Shown: piece by piece, positions 20,649 through 32,764 of the stretch | Layout: each line of letters starts with the position of its first letter | How positions within the stretch are numbered: position 1 is the first letter of the stretch | Assembly (NCBI GenBank): GCA_047967505.1 | Contig: CM106538.1 | Direction: 5' to 3' (one strand) | DNA length: 64,000 bases | Source of the DNA: Dipteris shenzhenensis | Lineage: Eukaryota > Polypodiophyta > Polypodiopsida > Gleicheniales | Program-made: the position numbers and the translations under genes | The notes under the pieces: generated by a model | Seen by the model: only the letters and a program-made list of their open reading frames with translations | Told to the model about the DNA's origin: nothing | Databases searched by the model: none

Positions 20649-20936
20649 CTAGGCTCGAAAGCGATCTAAATGCTTCACGAACCTGGGTTCTTGATTGAAC
20701 AAGTACTTCAAATAATCAATTGGGACCCATCTTTTTGTAGACTCATCAAGTTGATATGCAAAACTCGCGATGTAGTCTTGCATGTACTTGATGAGGTCTT
20801 CAAAATCGTCTCGGGCTCCTAAGTAGGTGCTTAGGACATCTATGCTCTTATCAAAGACTGGAAATAACTCCTCCTCTCTATCAATTAATGGAGTATGGGA
20901 GATGAAATCGTGGAAGGCAGACCTAGTAGAATTCAT
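20649..20936 (-). CDS. hypothetical protein fragment, 95 aa
   Basis: The ORF from ATG 20936 encodes a soluble-looking acidic/aromatic protein (MNSTRSAFHDFISHTPLIDR and onward, ending DRFRA). It is not a family I recognise. It lies downstream, on the same strand, of the hypothetical exons at 21172-21642 and 22382-22717. It could be their continuation or a separate short gene. No intron boundary linking them can be assigned confidently. Confidence 0.3.
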   Translation of the reverse strand: MNSTRSAFHDFISHTPLIDREEELFPVFDKSIDVLSTYLGARDDFEDLIKYMQDYIASFAYQLDESTKRWVPIDYLKYLFNQEPRFVKHLDRFRA

Positions 20937-21171
20937 GGTAGTTTGGTAGCTAGGAGAACTATGGCTATGATAGTGAAACTTTGAAACTAAAGTAACTTTA
21001 TAACCTATATATACCCAAATGTTCTAAATATAAAAAATAAAAAGAATTATAAAATTTTTGGGAAAAACTTGACATTGACATGAAACAAAACCATTCAAAA
21101 CATCAAAATTAATTGCACCACTATATTAATTGGAAAATGTTAAAATCCACAATTGTTCCACCCCACATTTT

Positions 21172-21642
21172 CTAGACAATCTTTAATATTGCAGGAGGGA
21201 TAAAAGTGGCACTATGCACGAGCTTCTCTACACGCTTTCCTACCTTTTCACCATTTAAGGCAAAGTGAAAGGACTCAGACATGCCATCCTCCATGACTAA
21301 TAGGTGTTCCCACATGTCCCTGAGAGTCCACTGTGACGTGACAGTCACGTTCTTGACATCTCCTAAATAAGAACCAATACATAAACTTACCCCTGTATTA
21401 TCATCATCGTTAGAGTCAAGGGGGAGCCAATTGCCACCTGTTTTCTTCCAGCCCCTATATTGGAAAGCAAAATATAACATTTGGCGGGAGATGTGGTACT
21501 TGACAACCACATTGTCCTTACATACATGGCATTGAAACAGATCACCCTTTTGTTCACCTGACCTGCTTCCCCAATTCACCCCAAGCAATTCGTCAAGGGC
21601 ATTCTCATGTAGGCACTTGCATGACCACATGGTTTTTGTTCT
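21172..21642 (-). pseudogene. hypothetical gene, second exon, 3' of MITE insertion
   Basis: This frame encodes about 156 residues with a Cys-rich start (CKCLHEN, then FQCHVCKD, a possible metal-binding pair). A long unrecognised part follows, including YRGWKKTGGNWLPL, SQWTLRDMWEHLL and an ending in PPAILKIV. The open frame continues into the left ATGCAT flank of the MITE at 21643. If the MITE and one ATGCAT are removed, it joins in frame to the exon at 22382-22717 across a 60-bp intron. With the MITE present, the minus-strand reading hits TAG three codons after the splice acceptor. Confidence 0.4.
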
Positions 21643-22321
21643 ATGCATTAGGGGAGAATTGGGGTCTCCAAAGGGCCCAATTTCAAGGGATTAGTGAGGG
21701 ATTTGAGGTGTACCAATGGGAATGCTCCTTTTTGTGGGGCAATGCCATGTTGAGGTGGCATGTGCATAATAAATGCCAAAGGAAATAGGTGGTTTCAATT
21801 GGAAAAACCATGTTGTGCTGAAAGAAAACCATGGATTTTGAGGAGATATTTAATGCATGGCAAGTGGCCTTGCAAGTGGGAGGAGGGAGGAAATCCCACG
21901 AGAGTGACATGTGGCACTTCGCTTCCCAAAGTAGGGACCAGAATAGTGAGCAGCCCCGTGTGGCTACCACATGGCACAACCCACCGCCACCTGCCTAAGC
22001 CACCTACCAAAAATTTAATACGCGACTGGCATGCATGTAGGGAATAGAACCCACAACCACTTGTACATCATTCAAGAGCCTTGACCACTAGGCCACCAAG
22101 CCAATGGTGACACTTCTCCCTACCATGTGAGATATAAAATAGCCCTCCTTCATTTGGTGGATCCTTGAGCATTAATGTAAGGCAAAACCATGTATAGTCT
22201 TCTAAAACCACCTTGTCATGCTTTATGACCCTTACACGTAGGATTGTATTAGGGAGACTAATCTTTTCTTAATCCATTCCTTATGAGGTACTTTCAAGAC
22301 CCCAAATCTCCCCTAATGCAT
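21643..22321. mobile_element. 667-bp MITE with 19-bp TIRs and ATGCAT flanks
   Basis: Left end TAGGGGAGAATTGGGGTCT (21649-21667) matches the reverse complement of 22297-22315 with one mismatch. ATGCAT flanks both sides (21643-21648 and 22316-22321) and is either a 6-bp target-site duplication or part of a longer palindromic end. There is no transposase, so it is non-autonomous. It contains a tRNA-like segment at 22031-22102. The superfamily is uncertain. Confidence 0.75.
22031..22102 (-). other. tRNA-like segment (SINE head or decayed tRNA)
   Basis: On the minus strand a good A box (TGGCCTAGTGG, 22085-22095) and a near-consensus B box (GGTTCTATTCC, 22041-22051) are spaced as in a tRNA. A CTTG...CAAG stem carries a 7-nt loop that would show a GAT anticodon. 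The acceptor stem pairs poorly (only GGC with GCC) and one anticodon-stem pair mismatches. It is therefore more likely a tRNA-derived SINE head or pseudo-tRNA than a working gene. It sits inside the MITE. Confidence 0.45.
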
Positions 22322-22381
22322 CTAGATATTATGAAAACAAGAAGCAAAAATGTGCAGAGGCATAAACCAAGACAACCTTAC

Positions 22382-22717
22382 CCATTTAGAGCCAAATGTA
22401 AACTTCATGGCCATGCCCACATCCTTTGCAATCTTTTCCTTATATGATTGCATTGTTCTTATGTCCATGCTGCAATCCATGTCTTCAAGTTGTGGTGTTG
22501 CAATGCATTGAAGATGGCCATAGCCTGATGCCATCCTTGGAGTAATGTACTTGGCATCATACCAATAGATATTTCTCTGTTTCAAAGCAGAGGACTTCTC
22601 TCCAACATGCATTTGCCTTCCTAAATCCTCATGAATGGCAGTAAACTTACCTAAGAAGCACTCGACTGGTTCCCACTCCCAAAGTCTGAAGGAAATACAT
22701 CTGGATAGAAATGGCAT
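22382..22717 (-). pseudogene. hypothetical gene, first exon
   Basis: From ATG 22717 the frame encodes 112 residues (MPFLSRCISFRLWEWEPVEC and onward to TFGSKW) and reaches a good donor, TGG/GTAAGG, at 22381. A 60-bp intron (22381-22322) ends TTTTCATAATATCTAG. Phase 0 at this intron matches the open frame of the exon at 21172-21642. I do not recognise the protein. There may be further exons upstream. The gene appears interrupted by the MITE. Confidence 0.4.
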
Positions 22718-22929
22718 GTTGATATGGCCCTTTCCTGTAGAGGGGACCCCTCAAGGGCCGTATCGTCAATTGCATTTTGCTTAATTGCACAACGGAATAC
22801 ATTTTCCTTAGTACACAAATATATAACTCCAAGAACCAGCACTGTGGCTTTCATAGATCTCCTCCTATTTGCCAGTGCATTGGTTGTCATAGACCTCCTC
22901 CTGTAATACATAAAAATAGGTAACGGAGC

Positions 22930-23430
22930 TATAACTCCAAGAACCAGTGTGGTGGTCTCTCCAAGACAACCTTGAATTCTGGGCGATGATAGGTGGTTAG
23001 GCCAGAGACTGTGCTGTGGCGATGCTGAAAATGATAGATTGCATCTCATTATTAGGCCAAAAACTAGCGCAGTACTCTTTTCAAGCCAACCTATGATTTA
23101 CATGGGCTACGGGCAAAGAAGTGGCAAAAGGTTGCATGATGGCAAGTGGTTAGGTTAGAGACTGTGCTGCCACGGTGTTCAGAATGATAGATTGTGTATA
23201 ATTATCACAACAAGAACTAGTGCAATGGTCTCTCCAAGCCAACCTTTAATTTTAATGATCTGCATGGGTGCGTGCCTAGTGACAGGTGGCAAAGCTGCAA
23301 TAAAAGGCTGCATGATTATAAGTGATCAGGCGACGTCACCCAGAGACTTCACTACACGAAGCAATACAGAGATGCCATGTGTCGAGCTATGCAGTGTTTT
23401 GAACAAATAGATTGCATCTCACTATGATGC
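22930..23430 (+). repeat. degenerate tandem array (units of about 120-155 bp)
   Basis: AAGAACCAGTG-type blocks with CTCTCCAAGCCAACCT recur at about 22938, 23059 and 23213. GATAGATTGCATCTCA-type blocks recur near 23033, 23187 and 23409. Other shared blocks are GTTAGGCCAGAGACTGTGCTG and GGCTGCATGAT. About three and a half diverged units are present. No coding role is apparent. Confidence 0.6.
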
Positions 23431-25786
23431 CAGTGCGCCCTCATGACATTGGGAAATTTTTTGACGAGAGCGCGGTTCCACGTAGAATTTAAATATTCAC
23501 CCACGAGCACATCACATCGCGGCCCCAAAATGGCCTCAAAAATAGTTTCATGATTAGCTACACCCAAGCAAACATTGATGCATCACTAAGTAGGTTATTG
23601 AATTGATAATGATTGTTTTTAAAATTATTTCTATGATCACAAAGGAAGCAACTTGCAAAGGACATGGCACTAGAGTTTGTATTTAGGATGGAGATGATTT
23701 TATGCTGTAAAAGATAAGGAATTACATTTGATAGAATACATCTTTTTCTCTATTAAGGAGAGGTTTGGGGGAGGACGATTGGATGAATATGGTTCGTTGG
23801 ATTATAACAATTTGAAAGATTAATTTATGATCATTGGATCGTTGGATGAACAGGCAGTTAATTGGACACTTAGCTTTTGGCAATTTCTTCTTTTATCCCC
23901 ATTGCATCTCTACTCTACATTCATCAAGATCCTACTACTCACTTTGAAGCCATGTTAATATTCCATCTTCAAGAAGAAGACGAGAGCTTCACGACACCGG
24001 AAAAAAACCCACTCAAGAGTTCGAGGAGCAGATCATTCGTCGTAATCATATCTCTGTTGCCATTAGAGCTTTTCTAAATAGTTGCTAGAGCATTAAATCT
24101 TTGTGGAAGAGTAGCAAAGAACTCTTGTGTGTTTGAACTTGCGATGACTTTTCTAGCACAACTTGTGCAGCAAAAGGAAGAGACCGAATGTTTTGAAATG
24201 ATCAAGAAAAAACTCTGCTTGCCTAAACCTAGAACAAGCGATGAGATTATTCCTCAATAATAAACTGGCAAATTGCTGAGTGTTTTTAGATGATTCAACC
24301 TGTGGCAAGCTTTGGGAAGCTCTTCTTGATGAAATTGGGCTCAGTTCTTTAAATTCTGGCAAAAATCCAAATGTTTTACAACACAGAATGTGGCAATGCA
24401 TCATCCAAACCTGAAGAAATCATAAATCACAGTATTAGCTTGTAGATCTAAGAGACATCTCACTGATTTTTGAAACACTATCGTTTTTCGTTGCTCATTT
24501 AATCACGCATGCAACATCTTTTATAGTAAGAGCCAACCACTAATCCTACAAAACCAAGTCTTACTTGAACAATGTTACCACAACCTTCCTCTTGGATTTG
24601 GTGCAATCCTACTGTTCATAGCATAGATAGCTCGGAAATATTTTTAGATTTCATCGTGACTTGCCACGGGTTTTGCACTAGTGATGGTAATCGAAATAGC
24701 TATATGGCATTTTAGAAGACTTGGCAAAGAAAAGTTAATTCTTAGCCCACATGTCAAGATTGAATGCAAATGTGTAGATTTGGAAGTCCTTGGAGATATT
24801 ATGCCCTACAATCTATCAAACAAAGGTATTATAGAGATGAGACTTATCCAAAAGATTTCAATCAGGAATACAAAGTGTATCTCTTTATATTTTAGAGTAA
24901 GAGATATTCCTAAGGATGGTTGCAAAGGAGGAAGTAGAAGGACATATAGATGAAGAATTATCATAGAATCTCATGTATCTGAAACTTTCGTGTGACAATT
25001 GTAAGGAAAGATTATGTACTCTCTTCAATTGTTACTCCTTGAGAACATTGATTTACCAAATGTCTTTCATGATCATGTATATTACATGTAGTTTTCATCA
25101 AAGAAGATTAATAAGTCTTAGGGAAATATATAGTATACTTGCAAAGTGCTTGTTATTCTTTGGAATAAGAAACGGACTTCTAAATGCCTTCTCTATTTGA
25201 ATATATGTATTTTGTGAGCATTGATTTTTATGTTCAAGTTTAAATACAAGTTTAAAAAATCAATTTAGGACGATTTAGTAATGTTTTTTAGTTTTTGTGT
25301 TTGCAGAGTTGTTTCCTCTTTTATTAGGTACAAATGTATTTTCTTTCATAGCCCAAATTTTGTATTATTACTACAAAATTATAGTATCCTAAAATTAATT
25401 TTGTATTGAGAAATGATTTTTGGTTTTGTCCAAAAATTTAAAAGGAACATTAAAAACTAATGAAATACGCCTATAGCGGAGAGGATGATGCAAGATTCTA
25501 CCTAGAGAGACTTTTGTTGTAATTCTCAATTTTTTTCTTAAGGGTGTCCTCGAAGGCTCATTATTGATAAATCTTGTGCAGTTGTGGTGCTTCTGTTGGT
25601 GTGATCTTAATAGAGTCGATATGATCTTCTTCGAGTCCAAGAAGTCAACATAATGCTGTAGAAGGGGGTCACATTAGTGAATTCCTGCACTATGCTCTCT
25701 TCTCAAATACATACATGAAATGTGTGATTGAAGGTTGCACTCGCTATTTCACTCTCGTGCTATTGGACAAGCAGCTCTTCACTCTA
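23431..25786. other. intergenic, nothing recognised
   Basis: AT-rich DNA with only short frames. I saw no protein family, RNA gene, terminal repeat or tandem array. Confidence 0.35.
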
Positions 25787-26417
25787 GTAAGTGTTAGATA
25801 TGCTCAATGTCCCACCCTCCTGGTAACCACCAGTGGTCTAAGGTGTTTAAGTCGTAAGGCCCCCATATGAGGAGAAGCCATGTGTGAGCTCGGGACACTG
25901 GATGGATCGTGACTTGCATGTCAGATGAGGTCTATCAATGAGACCGTTGATGGTAGAAAGGTGATTGTGTAGGAGCCCCTTATTCTTGTTGGGGCTTGGG
26001 GGCCAGCGGCCCCCCTGGTGGGGATTCGGGGGTGGGAGTCCCTGAGGCGATAGTATAGGAAATATTCCTTGAATATTCCATGGACGACTAGTCGGCTCCA
26101 CCGACTAGGTTGACTGGTCGACTCCACCGACTACGTTGATTTGACTACCGCCCTCATAGCTATAAAAAGGCGACCTCCCCAATCCATTGTAGTAGATCAG
26201 TTCAGATCAGATCAGATCTTCCAGCTAGTAGCTCTTCACCTAGTATCTATCTAGATCGCCATCTAAGCTCCACTGTGGGAGCGCACGGGTGGACGGAGCC
26301 ATCATTTGTACTACATTAGTATTGAAGGAAAAGTTTGTTCCACTCCAGTTTGTTGTGTACTCTCTATTCTTTGTTCAGTTTCTGTTTCGCTGCGCCGTAG
26401 TGTAATTTAACAGTAAA
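25787..26417 (+). mobile_element. solo LTR, about 621 bp
   Basis: TGTTAGATATGC starts at 25792 and TTTAACA ends at 26412, giving TGTTA/TAACA ends. Flanks are GTAAG (25787-25791) and GTAAA (26413-26417), a 5-bp target duplication with one change. A TATA box (CTATAAAAAGG, about 26160) is correctly placed inside. No primer-binding site or internal coding follows, so this is a solo LTR. The short motif CTCCACCGACTA occurs twice near 26097-26133. Confidence 0.5.
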
Positions 26418-28139
26418 CCCTAGGCCAAATGAGGACGATGCGTAAGAATGGTAAGGAGTGGAGATTGCAAACGTTTGATGTGATGGAATGCATCCGACGT
26501 TGCATATTTCCTAGTAGCGAGTTTTCCGCCCATGGTTATTCAAAGGTACTTTCCAAGGTTTTTATCCTTTGATGTCCGTCTGCCCTTGAATATTACTTTG
26601 GATACATCTTTTCTCGCGGGACTAATGTCAACACGGTACAACAGCCGGTTATGGATCTCAAGTTCTAGTTTATAACGCACGTTCTCCCTAAATCTTGTAG
26701 GCAACCACGCCTTCGTACACTGGGCGAAGCGTATCCAAGGTCCATGTGGATGAGAATGGATGTGGTGACGAAAATGCATGCTTCTCCTTTCTCACGAGTG
26801 GTGATTGGGACCTTGCTGTAAAGGATGCTATCATGCTGTTATGGCTCGTAGTGTATCGATCGGGTTCACACTGCTCAAGTCTGCATGTCGAAGGGGCGGC
26901 ATTCAAGTTTTGACTCGGGGGAAGCATATCCATTCGACCAACTAAAAATCAATATATGCAGCCTCACGCTCGGTTACAGCATACATTATATGCTGCCACG
27001 CGTAATTCAGGGTCAAGCACAGGGAGTCGGTGCTCACGTACCAAAGATGAAAGCTTGGCAGCAATTGCACAATGGATGAAAAACATGCTAATAAGAAACT
27101 AATTACTGCAATGCTTAATTCCATGGGATAATAAAGACGATGCTTGGAATTAAATTCGAGGATTAGAGTATAAATTGTTCAGCTAAAAACCAAGCTGCTC
27201 GTAGGGAAGACTTTTTGAAAGGAATCATTCTGCATGGGAAAAACGACAATGGTTGCCGCCAACGATACTGATACGAGTCGAATCAATCTAGATGTGCTTA
27301 TTGGTATTGTATAAACTCGACGGGGCTTATTGCCCTTCCTGACGATTTTTGCGTTACAAGGTATATGATGCGGAGGTATCGAAATTTTCTCGTTTGCCGG
27401 CCCCTGCATTATTTATAACGTAAGCTCTCGCACGTTCAAATTTCAATCCATTTGCACAAGCTGTTTCCATTCGATTGATACGCCACCAGACAACACTGTT
27501 GAACCATTTTTCAACCTCGTGTGCCCAAATTTGTCATCGATGTGAATCCCTTGCCACCAGCAGTTCTTCCTGCTCTCAACGAATTATCTTACGACACATA
27601 CACTCTTGCTTTTGCCACTTCCCCACGATTAAGTTTTTTCGGAAAGAGAACTAATAAGAAAAATATTTCGTGTTATAGGTTTAAAATTATAAACTCACCT
27701 TGTAGACGGACTCATGGTAATCAATAAGATTTGGTATGTTTTTCTTTCCAGAAAAAACTTGACGGATCGTCAAAAACATAAACTCTCTAAAAATAATGAT
27801 ACGTCAAAACACCTCTCTATAAAAATAATGAGACACATGCATTCTGGCACTCTTCTTATGACCCTTACCTCCCCCTTTTAGAAAGCCACTAAGGTTTTTC
27901 TTTGGGATGTCAAACATCGTAAACTTGTTGCAGTGAGAATTCAATCACGGTTGGATCTGGGTAATTGACCTTTTTTTTTAAAATCCAATCACATCAAGGA
28001 TAACAAATTCAAGGAAAACATTATTGTTATGCTTGGCAAACAAGGGCATGAAGTTACTAGAGATAAATGTAGCACATGTTATGTAGTGTGACATTTCCAA
28101 CATTGTAGGCTCTCAATCCACTCCTATAGGAGACTATGG
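26418..28139. other. intergenic, nothing recognised
   Basis: No gene or element ends were identified. Frames are short on both strands. Confidence 0.35.
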
Positions 28140-30800
28140 CATGTGCGTGACTCGGTTCCTTGAACCTACTCCACCTGTCATCTCACAATACGACTCAAGC
28201 ACTTTCCTCCAATGCTTTTGCTCTAATGCCCTTTCAATTTGTTATACTCTCCATGGCAACAGAGAAGCTATTGGCCCTAACGGGACTCTAGTCGACTCTT
28301 ATAATATTTTTGAAAACTTTGTGGCAAGGATCTTACAATGCTATTAAACCACTATTGCATGACAGGGCATCTTCCTCCTCCTATTAATCATGGTGTTATA
28401 AAATTCATCCCTAAGTTGGTGAATTGCTTACACTACAAGGACTAGCACCTATTTACCATGCTAAATGCACAATGTAAAATACTAGGTAGGGCAATGGCTA
28501 TGCAAGTCGAATTCATACTTGCTAGGGTCTTGTGCCCTTGACAATATGGTTTCTCCGTGGTCGAAAGATCCATCATGCTATTCTAAATATGTTGCTTGGT
28601 GCATATTTTCCCCTTAACTCAAAATCATAAATTTCCCTCTTGAATTTCGATTTGGAAAATAGCCTACGACTACATGAGTTGGTCATCTTGCTAAAGTTTG
28701 GCTTGCTTTTGCACTATGACTAAGACTCTACTTTCCAGTGTTGTAGTAAACATATTTATTAATTGTTATCACTATGAGACTGTAGTGTTCATTCTGCCAA
28801 GGATCGCAATTCATGCCATTGCTCTTCACCATTATCCCTTAACCGTTGCTCTGTTAACTTGACTATTACCTTGATACATGATCAAATCGCAGAGTGCCAC
28901 TGCTATATGATTCTTTCTTTTCTTCTCAACTTTTTGGTAACAATCGATAATACTAATATCTTAGTTGCAGATAGTGTAACTTTTAATAAGAAAACAGAGA
29001 TGTAAGTCATTGGGGAAATCTTCCCCTAGAGAGTTATGAAAGTGTAGGTTATTGGGTGAATCTTTCCCAAGGCAGAGTTACAAATATCATCCCATGCTAC
29101 CTTTTTCAAGGCTTTAATGCTTGAAGTTCATAAGTAGATTTTTAACAAGATAGAATTTGAGAATTTTAACCTTATAGATGGTTGTAGATGACTTATGCCA
29201 ATCGATATGAGTACTTCGACGGCTAAACTTGGACCTTATAGGAGGAAGTTATGTAAATTTGTCGTGAATTTATCAAATTTAAAGCTCTAAATTTTAGCCC
29301 CTCAACTACCATTGGGTGAACATTCACCCCTAAAATTTACCTTGGTAGTGGATCAAGATGGAGGCCTTGATATTGTCATGAGTATTTACACTGCATTAGT
29401 AGATGTTTCGGACTCCAGCTAATCTTGACACTGGGGATGGAAAATCTATTGCTAGATTGGGAGGCCTCTTTGCAATCACTACTATGGTTAACTCAGTATG
29501 ACTTCACATAAATTCTACTTTATAGCACATATCCCTTAGGAGTTGAGTTTTCTTAGGAAACAACGTTTAGATTGGTGCTTCAACAAAGTGCAAATGAAAT
29601 TCCATAAATGGCATGATAAACATTTATCACTCCTCAACTAGGTTACTATCCTTTAAAACATTCTTTCTCCACTCATGGTGTATGTTTCTAGATCTTTCCA
29701 TTCTCCCAAAGTGGATTCCTAGTGTTGAAAAACTCTCTAAAGAATTCCTATGGCAGGATCAATGGCATTCCTTTCCTTAGCATTTCACTACTACAGCTAA
29801 ATGTAAAGGTGGGATTAGCCTAAAATCCTTCCAAGACGAATGCGATGGCATCTGCAAATTGCACTCCCAATGACCATGGGTAGTTATTGCTAAATATTGG
29901 ATTGAGCAATAAGGTGCGCTAGCAGTTAATCGTGATAGCAACTGATGGAAAGGACTCCTATTGTCTGAGTTTTAACTAAAGATTGCTCGTTCGGAATTGT
30001 CCACTTAACTGATTCAAGTTTGGAGAAGAAATTTTGGCAATTGTGATTTAAGTTCAAGAATCGTAGTTAAAATAGGCACCGTTTGATTCATGTACACTTT
30101 GGAGTATTCATCTTAGGAGAGCTTGACCGAAAATACTCTCTAACATGTTGAGCTTCCTCTCATGGGGTATCTTGCCACTAAAGATCAGCTCATCAACTAG
30201 AAGGACTTCTCGAGGTTGCCCGTTTTTTTGCAATGTTAGAATGGAAGGAGTCGCTTTCATGTTTTTTGGAATTGTATCATAACACGATCATTAGAGCGGA
30301 ACATCCAACAACGTTTCTTTAATTCTCAAATTCTCATTCATTCAAGTGGAATCATGCTTTACTTGGTGAAAAAGGAAATTTAGTGATGCTCAGCTTCGAG
30401 TGTGGCATCTTATTAGAGCTTGCATCATACAACATATTTGGAAGTAGAGGAATCTTATTGTATTTCATTGCACAAAACTGGCGTCAGACTTTATCAAGCT
30501 ACTAAATCTAAACTTTTAGAAATTTTAACATTCTTGAGTTGTGAGTTTGATTACACTTTACAATGATTAGAATGGTGTGTCTACAAAGTGTGTGCTGAGC
30601 AATTAGGTGTTTTAAGCACGGAAGTGCTATGAGATTTTTTATCTGAATTTCCTCTCAAAATATGGCATTCAGAGCTGTTGACAAAACTCATTGTCATTTG
30701 GTGAAAAGGCATTGGGCGATGCAAATGGTTAGGCACGTGATGTCTATGAGGAGACACGTCTTTGGGTCTCAACATATGGATAAACAATTGGCCATTTTGC
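28140..30800 (+). pseudogene. LINE (L1-type) reverse transcriptase remnant
   Basis: Ordered L1-type landmarks appear on plus despite many stops and shifts. GPNGTL near 28277 is the equivalent of the GPDGL motif. The block INHGVIKFIPK is near 28394, followed by NAQCKILGRAMA and GFSVVERSI. A decayed FADD box (IDNTNILVADS) is near 28950. The YLGxPFG-KW-KHLSL region is near 29530-29650, and a decayed zinc-knuckle (CNVRMEGV) with a SDAQLRVWHL tail is near 30230-30410. Upstream endonuclease and a poly(A) tail were not identified. The element would have copied its RNA by target-primed reverse transcription. It is long dead. Confidence 0.7.
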
Positions 30801-31489
30801 AAAAACATAGCCCCTATTCAATTTCGTCCACGTCTAGGTAAGTGACTTAACAATAGGGGTCACTACCTCAACATGTATATGCTGACTGTGGACTATAGGT
30901 ACAGTTCTCACACGATCGGTCGACTTACAGGGTTGGGCTTATTGCAGAGGAAACAACTTATGAGGCTTGTCTCTTTGCGATTTCCCTTAAGGTTCAACTT
31001 ATATATCTTGTGCAGTGTAGGCTTCTTGGAATATCAAGTTCGCCCTTGCATCTTCGTAGGTGTGGTCAACAACCCCTTCTAACCATCTAAATTTCATACT
31101 ATGAAGAATGGTGACCTGCAAACTTCCTAACAAGTACTACATTACCAAATGCAAGGATATTTCAACAATTTTCTCTCTTAGTAATGGTTGCTTGGAAAGT
31201 TAGTTTCATTTGTTCTGTGCATTTGTCACATCTCGGTTGTTATGGAGGTTTATACATAGCTAGTTGACTAAAGTGTAGATTGTCCTTCCTATAAAATGGA
31301 AAGTAGCCCTTCATCTGATTTGTGACTATTATTTTATAGAAGATTCAATGGGGAGCTTCTCACGTCCACATTATGCTCACACGTCAACATTGAAGGTAAA
31401 TGTGTCACAAGTCCCTATCAAACTAGGAAGATGGATGGAATGCCAAACTGTCAAAGTAGCATTTGTCACAAATGAAAACGCTGACGAAA
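30801..31489. other. intergenic, nothing recognised
   Basis: Follows the LINE. No convincing ORF or repeat was seen. Confidence 0.3.
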
Positions 31490-31650
31490 GCTTAACAGGA
31501 GCCTCCTGAGGGCCCTCTGCATCCATGAAATGCCCATGGGTTGGCAATTCTTTAAAAAAACTACCTCCAAGGGCATTTCACATATAAGGGAAAAGCCAAC
31601 ATTGGGCTTTTTTCGTATGTGGGGGGGCCCGCAGGAGGCTACAATGGGGA
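31490..31650. repeat. imperfect foldback (hairpin) element
   Basis: AGCCTCCTGAGGGCCC near 31500 pairs with GGGCCCGCAGGAGGCT near 31624-31641. Inner blocks also pair: GCCCATGGGTTGGCA with TGCCAACATTGGGC-type sequence, and GAAATGCCC with GGGCATTTC. It could be a small foldback MITE or a hairpin RNA precursor. No target duplication was recognised. Confidence 0.45.
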
Positions 31651-31949
31651 CCTGCGGCGCTTCTCCACAACTGCATTCTAACATTTTCTTGCTTTGATGT
31701 GACCCGCGACTCATCTTCCATCGATATTCATGCGCTTAGATTTGATTGTGACATGAGGACGTACACAATTCATTTTCTGCAAAATAATTGGCCGCGATTG
31801 CAATTCCCACCCAACTCCAGACCTTCATGTCCTTCCTGAAGGTCTCAAGTATAATCTTGGAAGACATGCTTATAATGTATGCCCTTTAGGGACTGGGTCA
31901 AGGTGTATTTTCCCCCCTTTTTTTGTCTTAATTTAACTTTTCTGAAAAA

Positions 31950-32018
31950 ACAAGTTGAATGCTCATAATCATTCATAAGGCATGCCTTAGATGTGGAGCA
32001 TGGAAAAGAGGATGGAGA

Positions 32019-32064
<46 letters not shown>
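31950..32064 (+). repeat. GA-microsatellite repeat family, copy 3
   Basis: AAGTTGAATGCTCATAATCA, TTCATAAGGCATGCC and GCATGGAAAAGAGGATGG match copies at 11807 and 12430. The (GA)n run is at about 32023-32064. The copies are 19-20 kb apart, so this is a dispersed family, not a local tandem repeat. Confidence 0.6.
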
Positions 32065-32066
<2 letters not shown>

Positions 32067-32764
32067 AAGGAGGATTTTTAGGGGAAAGAGAGAGAGAATG
32101 GGGATTATGTGGAAGTTAAACTCTAGTTGCATGTGGAATATGTCCAAATATGGGAAATTTTTTTTTGGAAAATAACAAGGTGAATTAATTAAATGGGCCT
32201 CTTCTGTGGAAAAAGAGGGCGGAATCCTAAGTGAGGGAGAGAGAGAATACGAGGATAGGATGGAGGACTCAGTGAAATTGGAGATGTTGTGAGGAAAGTA
32301 TGAAAGACTGGAATGAAACTGGCCTAGATTCTTCAGCCCAATTTCATTACTAGGACAGGCCAAAAATGGTAATTTCAATTCTTGAAGGTGAGTTTCATTA
32401 CTAATGCTACCTTTGAGGCAGTCCAACTTTCAGGCACGCCAAAAAAGTTCAGAGTGCACTCTTAGCGAGAGCTTTCCCCATCACCTCCATGCTAATTGGG
32501 GCTCCCACAGTCCACTCCGCCTGCTTAGAGCTTTGAAATCCTCGTCCAGTTGACTTTGTTAGTCATGACTCCACTTTCGCCTGTATCCGCTCCCCCAAGC
32601 TCGTGATTTCCTATGGACTGCCAATATTAGGCTATCTTTCCCTCCCGGTCAACTTGCTCCAGCTTCCTCGTCTGTCTGCAGCCTGACCCGATTCGCCCAT
32701 ATCGTGAAGTCGGGGCGCGTGTCCTGTAGTTTGAAGATCGAATCTGCCATCGACCCCTTGCACC
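32065..32764. other. upstream region of the GRAS gene
   Basis: Becomes more GC-balanced and pyrimidine-rich toward the GRAS gene, consistent with promoter and leader DNA. No gene was recognised. Confidence 0.35.

Noticed and set aside
22031-22102. Functional tRNA-Ile (GAT) gene
   Set aside because: The acceptor stem pairs poorly and the anticodon stem has a mismatch. A SINE head or pseudo-tRNA is more likely.
22930-23430. Repeat array as a possible CRISPR
   Set aside because: Units are long, degenerate and lack constant short repeats with unique spacers. The DNA is clearly plant nuclear.
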